From contig NZ_JAUJZH010000002.1 in the NCBI RefSeq assembly GCF_030486595.1, positions 372,001 to 436,000 on the forward strand: DNA of 64,000 nucleotides, read 5' to 3'. The notes beneath the pieces were generated by a model. The model saw only the letters and a program-made list of their open reading frames with translations, ran no database searches and had not been told where the DNA came from. Shown here piece after piece: positions 16,928-27,613 of this stretch (position 1 is its first letter; every line of letters starts with the position of its first letter). The translations under genes were made by a program, and so were the position numbers. The stretch comes from Variovorax ginsengisoli. GTDB taxonomy: Bacteria > Pseudomonadota > Gammaproteobacteria > Burkholderiales > Burkholderiaceae_C.

Positions 16928-18775
16928 TCAGGCCGCGAGACGCTGCTCGATCGCCGCCTTGGTGGCGGGCAGTTCCTTCGGCAGGTGGTGCGACAGCTGC
17001 TCGAACAGCTCGGCGTGCAGCCTCAGCTCGGCCTGCCATGCGGCCTTGTCGATGCTGGTGACGGTGTCGAACTGCTTGGCGCTGAAGTCAAGCCCGGTCC
17101 AGTTGAGGTCTTCGTAGCGCGGGCTGACGCCGAACACGTGTTCGCTGCCCTCGGCCTTCTGCTCGATGCGGTCGATCATCCACTTGAGCACGCGCATGTT
17201 CTCGCCGTAGCCGGGCCAGACGAACTTGCCGTCCTCGCCCTTGCGGAACCAGTTGGTGGTGTAGATCTTCGGCAGCCTGGCGCCCGAGGCCTCGAGTTTC
17301 TTGCCGAGGTCGAGCCAGTGCTGGAAGTAGTCGCTCATGTTGTAGCCGGCGAAGGGCAGCATCGCGAACGGATCGCGCCGCACCACGCCCTGCTGGCCGG
17401 CGGCCGCGGCGGTGGTCTCGGAGCCCATGGTGGCCGCCATGTAGACGCCTTCGACCCAGTTGCGGGCCTCGGTCACCAGCGGCACCGTGGTGGAGCGGCG
17501 GCCGCCGAAGATGAAGGCATCGATGGCGACGCCCTTCGGGTCGTCCCAGGCCGTATCCAGCGCCGGGTTGTTGATGGCGGCGACCGTGAAGCGGGCGTTC
17601 GGGTGCGCGGCCTTGGCGCCGGTCTCCTTGGCGATCGCGGGCGTCCAGTCCTTGCCTTGCCAGTCGATCGCGTGGGCCGGGGCTTCGCTCATGCCTTCCC
17701 ACCAGACGTCGCCGTCGTCGGTCAGCGCGACGTTGGTGAAGATCACGTCGCGGTCGAGGCTGGCCATGCAGTTCGGGTTGGTCTGCATGTTGGTGCCGGG
17801 CGCGACGCCGAAGTAGCCGGCTTCGGGATTGATCGCGTGCAGCTTGCCGTCGGTGCCGGGCTTGATCCAGGCGATATCGTCGCCGATGGTCGTGACCTTC
17901 CAGCCCTCGAAGCCCGCCGGCGGGATCAGCATCGCGAAGTTGGTCTTGCCGCAGGCGCTCGGGAAGGCGGCGGCCACGTGGTATTTCTGGCCCTGCGGAT
18001 TGGTCACGCCGAGGATCAGCATGTGTTCGGCCAGCCAGCCTTCGTCGCGGCCCATGTTGGAGGCGATGCGCAGTGCGAAGCACTTCTTGCCGAGCAGGGC
18101 GTTGCCGCCGTAGCCCGAGCCGTAGCTCCAGATTTCGCGCGTCTCGGGATAGTGGACGATGTACTTGGTCTTGTTGCAGGGCCAGGCGACGTCTTTCTGG
18201 CCGGCTTCCAGCGGCGCGCCGACCGTGTGGACGCAGGGCACGAACTCGCCGTCGTCGCCCAGCACGTCGAACACCGCACGGCCCATGCGGGTCATGATCT
18301 TCATGTTGACCGCCACGTACGGGCTGTCGGACAGCTCGATGCCGATGTGCGCAATGGGCGAGCCCAGCGGGCCCATGCTGAACGGCACGACATACATCGT
18401 GCGGCCCTTCATGCAGCCGTCGAACAGGGGCTGGAGCGTGGCGCGCATCTCGGCCGGCGCCATCCAGTTGTTGGTCGGGCCGGCGTCTTCCTTGCGGGCC
18501 GAGCAGATGAAGGTGCGGTCTTCGACGCGGGCGACATCGCTCGGGTCGGAGGTGGCGAGGAAGGAGTTGGGGCGCTTGGCCGGGTTCAGCTTCTTGAAGG
18601 TGCCGGCGTCGACCATCTGCTGGCAGAGGCGGTCGTATTCTTCCTGGCTGCCGTCGCACCAGTGGATGCGCTCGGGCTTGCACAGGGCGGCCATCTCGGC
18701 CACCCACGCGATCAGCTTCGCGTTCTTGACGTAGGAGGGCGCCTGCATGGCAAGACCCTTCAGCGGTGCGTTCAT
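16928..18775 (-). CDS. pckG: Phosphoenolpyruvate carboxykinase (GTP)
   Basis: Converts oxaloacetate and GTP to phosphoenolpyruvate, the entry to gluconeogenesis from TCA-cycle carbon. The 615-aa length is that of GTP-type enzymes, not the shorter ATP type. The P-loop [13 protein letters not shown] spans residues 271-283, including the reactive C275 and K277. Other family segments are [41 protein letters not shown] and the guanine-binding region with [28 protein letters not shown] lies upstream of ATG 18775. It pairs well with the amino acid degradation genes in the window, which need gluconeogenesis. Confidence 0.97.
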   Translation of the reverse strand: MNAPLKGLAMQAPSYVKNAKLIAWVAEMAALCKPERIHWCDGSQEEYDRLCQQMVDAGTFKKLNPAKRPNSFLATSDPSDVARVEDRTFICSARKEDAGPTNNWMAPAEMRATLQPLFDGCMKGRTMYVVPFSMGPLGSPIAHIGIELSDSPYVAVNMKIMTRMGRAVFDVLGDDGEFVPCVHTVGAPLEAGQKDVAWPCNKTKYIVHYPETREIWSYGSGYGGNALLGKKCFALRIASNMGRDEGWLAEHMLILGVTNPQGQKYHVAAAFPSACGKTNFAMLIPPAGFEGWKVTTIGDDIAWIKPGTDGKLHAINPEAGYFGVAPGTNMQTNPNCMASLDRDVIFTNVALTDDGDVWWEGMSEAPAHAIDWQGKDWTPAIAKETGAKAAHPNARFTVAAINNPALDTAWDDPKGVAIDAFIFGGRRSTTVPLVTEARNWVEGVYMAATMGSETTAAAAGQQGVVRRDPFAMLPFAGYNMSDYFQHWLDLGKKLEASGARLPKIYTTNWFRKGEDGKFVWPGYGENMRVLKWMIDRIEQKAEGSEHVFGVSPRYEDLNWTGLDFSAKQFDTVTSIDKAAWQAELRLHAELFEQLSHHLPKELPATKAAIEQRLAA

Positions 18776-18987
18776 CGTCTATCTCCTAAGTTGAAAATCG
18801 TTTTTTCGAACGGGACGCGACGCCGCGGGGCGATCGAAATCCGTTGGAGAAAACGCTTCCGTCTAGGGAGGGGGCTGGATGGAAGACCGTGTGGACCGGG
18901 GCAGGGGTCGGCGCGGCGACGACCGACCCGGCAGCGGCATCGCGCCCCGCTGGCGGCACGCAATGCCGCGCGGTGGCGCTGCCGGGT

Positions 18988-19140
18988 TCAGGCCATGTAG
19001 ATGGCGATGGAGGCCAGGAGGAGCATCAGCACCCCGCCCACCAGCGGCAGAACCAGGGGCATGAGAGGGACGATCGACTCGACCGCGTCTTGTTCGACCG
19101 CGGCGGCGTGGCCGGGTTCGATGGGGGTGGGGTTGGACAT
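18988..19140 (-). CDS. Small tail-anchored membrane protein, 50 aa
   Basis: ATG 19140 is preceded by AAGGAA and yields 50 residues: a polar, acidic N-terminus (MSNPTPIEPGHAAAVEQDAVES) and a C-terminal hydrophobic helix (VPLMPLVLPLVGGVLMLLLASIAIYMA). This is the layout of a C-terminally anchored mini-protein. An upstream GTG at 19173 is less likely. No family recognised. The next 212 bp down to pckG hold no gene or strong signal that I can see. Confidence 0.6.
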   Translation of the reverse strand: MSNPTPIEPGHAAAVEQDAVESIVPLMPLVLPLVGGVLMLLLASIAIYMA

Positions 19141-19200
19141 CTGGGTTCCTTGTATTCTCACGACTGGGGCCATTTTACCGGCTGGGCCCCGGGCCGCGGT

Positions 19201-19733
19201 CTAGGGGGTTGCCAGACCTTTTTCGGGTCGCGGAGGCGACCGATCGAGCCATTCACCCCAGTCGGTGGCGCACCACGGGTTCCTGGATTTCGCCGCCGCC
19301 CGGTACTTGAGCTCGCGCCAGCCCGAGCGCCTCCAGGGCCAGGCCTCGGTCAGTGCGAGCCGCCGGTGATGCGCATAGCGGGGGAACCACGGCTTGCCCA
19401 GGCTGCCGATCGAAAAATACAGGAACGCCCACCAGGCCATGTGCCAATAGGTGTTGCCTAGTTCCTTGCGGCAGTCGCCGAACAGCAGGACGACGTCGAT
19501 GTCCAGCCGGTCGAGCAGGGCGTCCAGCCAGGCGGCCAATCGGCCATCGCACCCTTGAAGGAGAAGGCGCCGCGCCGGTAGAACAGGTGGTCGCCGGCAT
19601 TGAAGTTGACCTTGAACACACGGGCGCCCGCCAGTTGCAGGTCGTGGGCCAGGCGGCTGAAAAAAGGCCCCACCGGGCCTTGCAGCAAGAGGACGCCTTG
19701 TGTTCGGAAGGCGTGTATTCCGCGTTCGATCAT
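19201..19733 (-). pseudogene. Remnant of a KpsS-type capsule polysaccharide export gene (frameshifted, internally deleted, truncated)
   Basis: Reading leftward from ATG 19733, the first frame gives GVLLLQGPVGPFFSRLAHDL...VFKVNFNAGDHLFYRRGAFSFKGAMADW, a close match to the start of KpsS-like capsule proteins. Near 19531-19538 the frame is lost: adding one base to the run gattggccgcctgg restores DWPAWLDALLDRLDIDVVLLFGDCR in the other frame. After GDCR the text jumps to GNTYWHMAWWAFLYFS...PRYAHHRRLALTEAWPW, which belongs much further on in the family, so the segment between is missing. The C-terminal third is also lost. No other capsule gene adjoins it. Identification is from memory of the family. 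Confidence 0.72.
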
Positions 19734-19841
19734 GTCGCCCGGAGGCGAATGGCGAAGCGGCGTGAATCCGAGCGGCCTGGTGCGTGCGAGCACTTTCCGC
19801 GCGAATTGACCGAATTTTCCGAAAGGTTGGCCGACCCGTTT

Positions 19842-21050
19842 TCAGCGCTGCTCGACGGCCTCGAACCCTGCCGCCGTCAGGGCCGCCAGCACGGCCGCCA
19901 GATGCTCCCGCCCCCGGGTCTGCAGCACCAGTTCGACGTCGACGTTCTGTGCCGCCAGCATGGTGAAGGCGCGCTGATGGTGGACTTCGTCGATGTTGGC
20001 ACCCGCTTCGGCGACAGTGGCCGTGATATGGGCCAGGGAGCCCGGCACGTCGCGGGCGCTGACCCGCACGCGCGCGAGCCGGCCGGCGCGCACCATGCCG
20101 CGCTCGATGATCGCCGCCAGCAGCAGCGGGTCGATGTTGCCGCCCGACAGCACCAGGCCGACGCGCTGGCCCCGGAAGCGGTCGGGATGGCGGATCAGCG
20201 CGGCCAGTCCGGCGGCGCCCGCGCCCTCCACCAGCGTCTTCTCGATCTCGAGGAGCATCAGCACCGCCTGCTCGATGTCGCCCTCGTCGACCAGGAGCAG
20301 CTCGTCAACCTCCCGGGCGATGATCTCGCGCGTCAGCACGCCGGGCGTGCCCACGGCGATGCCTTCGGCGATGGTGCTGGTCCCCTGGGGGTGGTGCGTG
20401 CCCTGCACCGCGTTCACCATGGCCGGGAAGCGCGAGGTCTGGACGCCCACGATGCGGATGTCCGGCTTGCGCGCCTTGGCGGCCAGCGCCATGCCGGCGG
20501 CCAGGCCGCCGCCGCCGACCGACACCACCAGCACGTCCAGGTCGGGGACCGCATCAAGCATCTCGAGCGCCACCGTGCCCTGGCCGGCGATGATCGCCTC
20601 GTCGTCGTAGGGATGGACGAAGGCCAGTCCCTCGCGTTCGGCCAGCGCCAGCGCATGCGCGCGGGCCGCCTCGAGGGTGTCGCCGTGCAGCACGACTTCG
20701 GCGCCGAATCCGCGCGTGCGTTCGATCTTCACGCCCGGCGTGAAGCGCGGCATGACGATCAGGGCCCGCAGTCCGAGGCGCTGCGCGTGGTAGGCCACGC
20801 CCTGCGCGTGGTTTCCGGCCGACATGGCGATCACGCCACGGGTGCCGCCTTCGGCCAGGTCGACGAGTTTGTTACAGGCTCCGCGCTCCTTGAACGAGGC
20901 GGTGAACTGCAGGTTCTCGAACTTCAGGAACACCTGGGCGCCGACGATCTCGGACAGGGTCCGCGATTCGACGCAGGGGGTTTCGAGCAACTGCCCGTTG
21001 AGACGGAGGGCCGCGCGCTCAATGTCTTCGATTCCAACCATCGGCGTCAT
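19842..21050 (-). CDS. ilvA: Threonine ammonia-lyase (PLP, C-terminal ACT domain)
   Basis: Deaminates threonine (and often serine) to 2-oxobutyrate. The 402-aa protein has the fold-type II catalytic domain with PLP lysine K54 in ASFKERGACN, the asparagine loop SAGNHAQGVAYHA, and the phosphate-binding glycine loop SVGGGGLAAGMA. A single ACT domain occupies the last 75 residues (RVRVSARDVPGSLAHITATVAEAGANIDEVHHQR). The short single-ACT form is typical of catabolic or non-classical IlvA/TdcB enzymes, so its role could be degradation rather than isoleucine synthesis. ATG 21050 or 21041 may start it; neither has a clear ribosome site. Divergent from the AAA+ gene. Confidence 0.9.
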   Translation of the reverse strand: MTPMVGIEDIERAALRLNGQLLETPCVESRTLSEIVGAQVFLKFENLQFTASFKERGACNKLVDLAEGGTRGVIAMSAGNHAQGVAYHAQRLGLRALIVMPRFTPGVKIERTRGFGAEVVLHGDTLEAARAHALALAEREGLAFVHPYDDEAIIAGQGTVALEMLDAVPDLDVLVVSVGGGGLAAGMALAAKARKPDIRIVGVQTSRFPAMVNAVQGTHHPQGTSTIAEGIAVGTPGVLTREIIAREVDELLLVDEGDIEQAVLMLLEIEKTLVEGAGAAGLAALIRHPDRFRGQRVGLVLSGGNIDPLLLAAIIERGMVRAGRLARVRVSARDVPGSLAHITATVAEAGANIDEVHHQRAFTMLAAQNVDVELVLQTRGREHLAAVLAALTAAGFEAVEQR

Positions 21051-21162
21051 TGTGGACGGAATCGCAACATCCTGGTATTTCGTGTCCGCAGGCTTCCCGA
21101 AGCCAATACTCTGCGTTATGGTCGCTTCCAGATTCACACATCCCCTCGCGGGAGGTTGCCAG

Positions 21163-23484
21163 ATGGTCAAGCGTTCCGGTGTCGATGCAGTGGCTGCGGC
21201 TTCCCGCGGCCATGCACTGCCGTCGCCCGGACTCAAGGAAGCGCCGGTGCTCGAACTCATGTGTTCGCACTTCGTGCTCACGCTCGCGGCCAAGCAGGGC
21301 CCGCGCTTCAACGTGCGCCGGGACCTCAACGGCCTGCTGTCGCTCACCGGCCGCCACCTGGTCTGGCCGCTGCCGGTGCTGCACCGGCTGCGCGAGTTCC
21401 TCGGCCGGCGTTGCGTCGGCAACGAGGTCTGGAAGGGGGTCGAGGGTTTCGACGGCCGCACGCTGCTCGACCGCCACGGCGTCTGGCGCGGCCCCTACGA
21501 AGAGGGCACGCTGTTCTTCTACCTGGACGAATACGCCAAGGACCAGCCCAAGGACCTGCTGTCGGTGCTGTCGGTCACGCGCGACTGGCTCACCCATGCG
21601 CTGCGCAAGCAGTCGACCCTGGTCGAGAAGAACATCGATGCGCTGGCCGGCCTGCTGCAGCTCAACAAGGCCGAGCGCGCGCTGCTGCTCTACGGCACCC
21701 TGGCGCGCTACCAGCGCGACCTGCGTTCCCTGCTGGTCGAGTTCAAGGTCAACAACGCGCCCGAGGCCTACGCCGCGATCGCCGAGGTGGCCGGCGTCAA
21801 TGCGAGCGAAGTCGGCGAGGCGCTGCGTGCGGGCTCGCGGCTCGAGCGCATCGGGCTGGTCGAGAACCTGATCTCCGAGCACAACATCACCGACCTGGCC
21901 GACCTCATGAAGGTCAGCGAGAAGCTGCCGCCGGTGCTGATGCGCGAGTACCGCGACCGCAACGAGCTGATGGCCGTGTTCACGCGGCCGTCCGCCAAGA
22001 GCAGCCTCTCGGTGCACGATTTCTCCTTCGTCGAGGACGAGGCCCGGATGCTGGTCACCTTGCTGCGGGCGGCGGTCGCTCGCAAGGAGCCCGGTGTCAA
22101 CGTGCTGCTCTACGGCCCGCCCGGCACCGGCAAGACCGAACTCGCCAAGGTGGTGGCGCAGGCCGCGGGACTGGAGCTGTTCGAGGTCGAATACGCCGAC
22201 CGCGACGGCAACTCGCTGTCGGGCCGCGACCGCTACCGTTCGCTGCAGATCGCGCAGGTGTTCCTCAAGGGCAGCGAGCAGTCGGCGCTGCTGTTCGACG
22301 AGGTCGAGGACGTGTTTCCGCCCATCAGCACCGAGGCCGCGCAGCTGATGGCGCGCGCCGAGCAGATTCCCTCGCCGGCCAGCGGCAGCGTGAGCGGCAA
22401 GGCCTGGGTCAACCAGATCCTCGAATCGAACGCGGTGCCGACCTTGTGGGTCACCAACCGCATCGAGCAGATCGACCCGGCTTTCCGGCGCCGCTTCGCC
22501 TACCACCTCGAGCTCAAGTCGCCGCCGCCCGGCGCCCGCGAGCAGCTGGTGCGCAAGACGCTCGAAGGCGTCTCGGTGTCCGAGGCCTTCACCGCCAAGC
22601 TGGCCGGGCGCAAGGGCCTGACACCGGCCCAGATCCGCACCGCGGTGCGCTTCGCCGAGCTCGCCATGACCGAGGGCGGCTCGGTCGAGAAGCTCATCGA
22701 GCGCCAACTCAAGAACGCCGACCTCGCGCTCGGCACGCCCGATGCCCTGGGCGCGCGCCGCAGCGTCACGACCTACGACCTCGACATGCTCAACGTCGAG
22801 ACCCGCTTCGAGATCCCGCGCATCGTCGACGCCCTGAAGGCCCGCGGCCACGGCACCCTGTGCTTCTACGGCGCGCCCGGCACCGGCAAGACCGCCCTGG
22901 CGGAGCACATCGCGAAGGCGATCGGCCGGCCGCTGATCATCAAGCAGGCCAGCGACCTGATGAGCAAGTACGTGGGCGAGACCGAGCAGAACATGGCCGC
23001 CATGTTCAAGGAGGCCGAGGCCGAGAAGGCGGTGCTGCTGCTCGACGAGGCCGACAGCTTCCTGCAGGACCGCCGCGGCGCCCAGCGCACCTACGAAGTG
23101 ACCGAGGTCAACGAGATGCTGCAGGGCATGGAGCGCTTCGACGGCATCTTCGTCTGCACCACCAACCTGCTCGACCGGCTCGACCAGGCAGCGCTGCGCC
23201 GCTTCACCTTCAAGATCAAGTTCATGCCGCTGACCGGCGAGCAGCGCGAGCGGATGTTCGTCACCGAGGCGCTCGCCGGCGATGCGGACCAGCTGACCCA
23301 CGAGATCAAGTTGCGGCTCGCCAGGCTGCCGCAGCTGTGTCCGGGCGACTTCGCGGCCGTCAAGCGCCAGACCGACATCCTGGCGGTGGCCTTCTCGGCC
23401 GACGAGTTTCTCGACCAGCTCGATGCCGAACACCGTATCAAGCCCGAAGTGCGCGAGTCCCGCGGCATCGGCTTCGTTCAGTAG
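21163..23484 (+). CDS. Double AAA+ ATPase of unknown function
   Basis: A 773-aa protein. The first 300 residues are a family-specific helical region (e.g. LELMCSHFVLTLAAKQGPRFNVRRDLNG, WLTHALRKQSTLVEKNIDALAGLLQL). AAA domain 1 has Walker A GPPGTGKTELAK (about residue 319) and Walker B LLFDEVEDVFPP. Domain 2 has Walker A GAPGTGKTALAE (about 570), Walker B LLLDEADSFLQDRRG and a polar sensor motif TTNLLDRLD. Both domains look catalytically intact. It is not FtsH, ClpA or Vps4-like in its N-terminus, and no partner gene adjoins it. GGGAGG precedes ATG 21163. I know similar orphan ATPases in beta-proteobacteria only as uncharacterised. Confidence 0.85.
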   Translation: MVKRSGVDAVAAASRGHALPSPGLKEAPVLELMCSHFVLTLAAKQGPRFNVRRDLNGLLSLTGRHLVWPLPVLHRLREFLGRRCVGNEVWKGVEGFDGRTLLDRHGVWRGPYEEGTLFFYLDEYAKDQPKDLLSVLSVTRDWLTHALRKQSTLVEKNIDALAGLLQLNKAERALLLYGTLARYQRDLRSLLVEFKVNNAPEAYAAIAEVAGVNASEVGEALRAGSRLERIGLVENLISEHNITDLADLMKVSEKLPPVLMREYRDRNELMAVFTRPSAKSSLSVHDFSFVEDEARMLVTLLRAAVARKEPGVNVLLYGPPGTGKTELAKVVAQAAGLELFEVEYADRDGNSLSGRDRYRSLQIAQVFLKGSEQSALLFDEVEDVFPPISTEAAQLMARAEQIPSPASGSVSGKAWVNQILESNAVPTLWVTNRIEQIDPAFRRRFAYHLELKSPPPGAREQLVRKTLEGVSVSEAFTAKLAGRKGLTPAQIRTAVRFAELAMTEGGSVEKLIERQLKNADLALGTPDALGARRSVTTYDLDMLNVETRFEIPRIVDALKARGHGTLCFYGAPGTGKTALAEHIAKAIGRPLIIKQASDLMSKYVGETEQNMAAMFKEAEAEKAVLLLDEADSFLQDRRGAQRTYEVTEVNEMLQGMERFDGIFVCTTNLLDRLDQAALRRFTFKIKFMPLTGEQRERMFVTEALAGDADQLTHEIKLRLARLPQLCPGDFAAVKRQTDILAVAFSADEFLDQLDAEHRIKPEVRESRGIGFVQ

Positions 23485-23534
23485 GGCTCCACACAAGAAA
23501 AGCGCGGGTCGCCGCGCGCGGGGGAGAGCGATCG

Positions 23535-25096
23535 ATGAGGGCTGTCCGGACCGCCCGGAGGATGGACGCGGCGCGCGGCGCCTTGAGCGCTGCCGCACTG
23601 GCGCTGGTGGGTCTGCTCGGTGCCTGCGGCGGTGGCGGTGGCGGTGGCGGCGCAGCGTTGCCATTGGCCGCGCCGGCCGCCTTGGCGCCGGGCGACGACC
23701 CGATCGTCCCCTCGTCCAGCGTGCAAGGCCAGTGCGCCGCGCCGCGTGGCGGCATCGACCCGGACACCGGCGCGGCGTTCCCCGACCAGCCCGGCTCGGC
23801 GACTACCGAGAAGCGCTGGCTGCGGGCCTGGATCGACGAGACCTATCTCTGGTATGCCGAAATCCCCAGCACGCTGGTGGCCGGCGAATACGCGACCCCG
23901 CTCGCCTACTTCAACGTCCTCAAGACACCGCTGTCGACCCCCTCGGGCAGGCCCAAGGACCGCTTCCACTTCACCGCCGACACTGCGCAATACCGGGGCC
24001 TGTCGCAAGGCGGCGTGCTGATCGGCTACGGACTCGAACTCGCCTTCCTGAGCGCCGCGCCACCGCGCGACATCCGCGTGGCCTTCACCGAGCCCGGCTC
24101 GCCGGCGGCGCAGGCGGCCTTCGACCGCGGCCTCAAGCTGGTCGAGATCGACGGCATCGATGTGGTGGCGGGCGCGGACGTGGCGGCACTCAACGCCGCG
24201 CTGTCGCCCACCCGCGTCGGCGAAACGCACAGCTTCAAGCTGCAGGCGCCCGACGGTAGCCTGCGCAGCGTGAGCCTGGCGGCGGCCGCTGTCACCCGCA
24301 CCTCGGTGCAGAACGTGAAGACCATCGCCACCGACAGCGGGCCGGTCGGCTACATGCTGTTCAACGACCACACGGCCGGCGCCGAAGCGCAGCTGGTCGC
24401 GGCGATCTATCAGTTCAAGGCGGCGTCGGTCAGCGACCTCGTGATCGACATGCGCTACAACGGCGGCGGCTTTCTCGACATCGCCAGCGAACTGGCCTAC
24501 ATGGTCGCCACGCCGGCGGCCACCCGCGGCACGGTCTTCGAGGCGCTCCGGTTCAACAGCAAGAATCCGTTCCGGATCACGGCGGCGCAGGCCACCGTGC
24601 CCTTCCATGCGACCGCGCGCGGCTTCTCGGTGTCGGCCGGCCTGCCGCTGCCGCAACTGGGCCTGTCGCGCGTCATCGTACTGGCGGGCCCCGACACCTG
24701 TTCGGCCAGCGAATCGGTCGTCAACGGCTTGCGCGGAGTCGGGATCGCGGTGGACCTGATCGGTGGCGGCACCTGTGGCAAGCCGTACGGCTTCTACCCG
24801 CAGGACAACTGCGGCACGACCTATTTCGCGATCCAGTTCCAGGGCGTGAACCAGCAGGGCTTCGGCGACTATGGCGACGGCTTCGTGCCGACCTGCGCGG
24901 TGGCGGACGACTTCGGCCATGCGCTGGGCGACACCGCCGAGAGCCGGCTCGCCGCCGCGCTGACCTTGCGCAGCACGGGTGCTTGCCCCGCCGCGCCGCA
25001 GGCCCGGGGCGGTGGCGCGCTCGGCAAGGCGGAGGCGACCGAAACGCCCTATCTGATCCGCTCGCCGCTGCGCGAGAACCGGATCATTTCACGCCC

Positions 25097-25100
<4 letters not shown>
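23535..25100 (+). CDS. S41-family peptidase, predicted lipoprotein
   Basis: A 521-aa exported protease. Residues 1-36 are a lipoprotein signal with lipobox LLGAC followed by an eight-glycine linker. A PDZ-like region sits around PGSPAAQAAFDRGLKLVEIDGIDVV (about 190-220). The tail-specific protease core contains DLVIDMRYNGGGFLDIASELA and the catalytic pair S390 (DTCSASESVVNGL) and K416 (GTCGKPYGF), spaced 26 residues apart as in CtpA/Tsp enzymes. It is likely anchored in the outer or inner membrane facing the periplasm. GGGGAG precedes ATG 23535. Its stop shares CTAG 25097-25100 with the convergent recQ gene. Confidence 0.9.
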
Positions 25101-26998
<1,898 letters not shown>

Positions 26999-27014
26999 GG
27001 TTCGGCGTTGGATG

Positions 27015-27053
27015 AGGGCCGGCCCGCCAGCGACGCGGCGGCGGGCCGGCCCT
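27015..27053. repeat. 14-bp perfect inverted repeat between thioesterase and recQ
   Basis: AGGGCCGGCCCGCC (27015-27028) pairs perfectly with GGCGGGCCGGCCCT (27040-27053) across an 11-nt loop. It lies 30 bases downstream of the thioesterase stop and 17 bases upstream of the recQ start on the same strand. There is no U tract, so it could be a processing or rho-linked stem, or structure in the recQ leader. Confidence 0.7.
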
Positions 27054-27082
27054 GATTGTCGCTTGGTGGCGCCGCCCGGCTG

Positions 27083-27544
27083 TCAGCTGCGGATGTTTTC
27101 GCGCCCGAAAACCGCCATCAGCGTGCATCCCATGGTGGCGACCAGCTTTTCGCGGCCCTCCTCCAGGGCGTAGGCATGGCCCTCGCAGACCGTCACCGTG
27201 CGCCCGGGCTTGACCACGCTGCCGACCATGCGGAAGGTCTGGCCCTTGGCGGGCGCGAGCAGGTTGATCTTGTATTCGATGGTCAGCACCGCGGCGTCGG
27301 CCGGCATCAGCGTGAAGCCGGCGTAGCCGCAGGCCGAGTCGAGCGCGGTGGCCACCATGCCGGCATGCAGGAAGCCGTGCTGCTGGGTCAGGCCGGCGGC
27401 CCAGTCGAGTTCGATCGCCACGCGGCCCGGCGCGATCTCGCCCAGCCGTGCGCCGATGGTGGCCATGGCGCCCTGGCGCTCGAAGCTCTGGCGCACGCGT
27501 TGCACGAAGTGCGGGTCCGGGGGGACGAAGGCGGTGGTTGGCAT
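27083..27544 (-). CDS. PaaI-type acyl-CoA thioesterase (hotdog fold)
   Basis: A 153-aa hotdog-fold protein. The signature QQHGFLHAGMVATALDSACGYAG matches the HGG-type PaaI thioesterases (here HAG), with LMPADAAVLTIEYKINLLAPAKG and VCEGHAYALEEGREKLVATMGCTLMAV. These enzymes hydrolyse acyl-CoA esters, often to relieve stalled CoA intermediates. ATG 27544 is chosen over GTG 27547. It is preceded by a 22-bp palindrome likely to bind a regulator of branched-chain acyl-CoA catabolism. An acyl-CoA dehydrogenase lies upstream on the same strand. Confidence 0.85.
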   Translation of the reverse strand: MPTTAFVPPDPHFVQRVRQSFERQGAMATIGARLGEIAPGRVAIELDWAAGLTQQHGFLHAGMVATALDSACGYAGFTLMPADAAVLTIEYKINLLAPAKGQTFRMVGSVVKPGRTVTVCEGHAYALEEGREKLVATMGCTLMAVFGRENIRS

Positions 27545-27555
27545 CACGGGTGGAA

Positions 27556-27577
27556 TTGACGTTTACGTAAAGGTCAA
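27556..27577. promoter_or_regulatory. LiuR-like 22-bp palindrome
   Basis: TTGAC (27556-27560) and GTCAA (27573-27577) flank a perfect core TTTACGTAAA, with only one mismatched pair in 22 bp. The TTTACGTAAA-type core is what I recall for the MerR-family LiuR (leucine and isovalerate degradation) in Proteobacteria. It is placed 12-33 bp upstream of the thioesterase start, and 37 bp downstream of the acyl-CoA dehydrogenase stop. The regulator itself is not in the window. Confidence 0.6.
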
Positions 27578-27613
27578 TTATGGGGTGGAGGTGCATGGCG
27601 GACAAGCCGCCAG

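Noticed and set aside
19201..19733. Two separate small genes in place of one broken capsule gene
   Set aside because: The two frames join at one missing base into a continuous KpsS-like text, which is better explained by decay of a single gene.
19353..23534. Long in-frame extension upstream of the S41 peptidase (frame open from 19353)
   Set aside because: It runs through the capsule relic, ilvA and the AAA+ gene in wrong frames. The lipoprotein signal at 23535 with GGGGAG upstream marks the true start.
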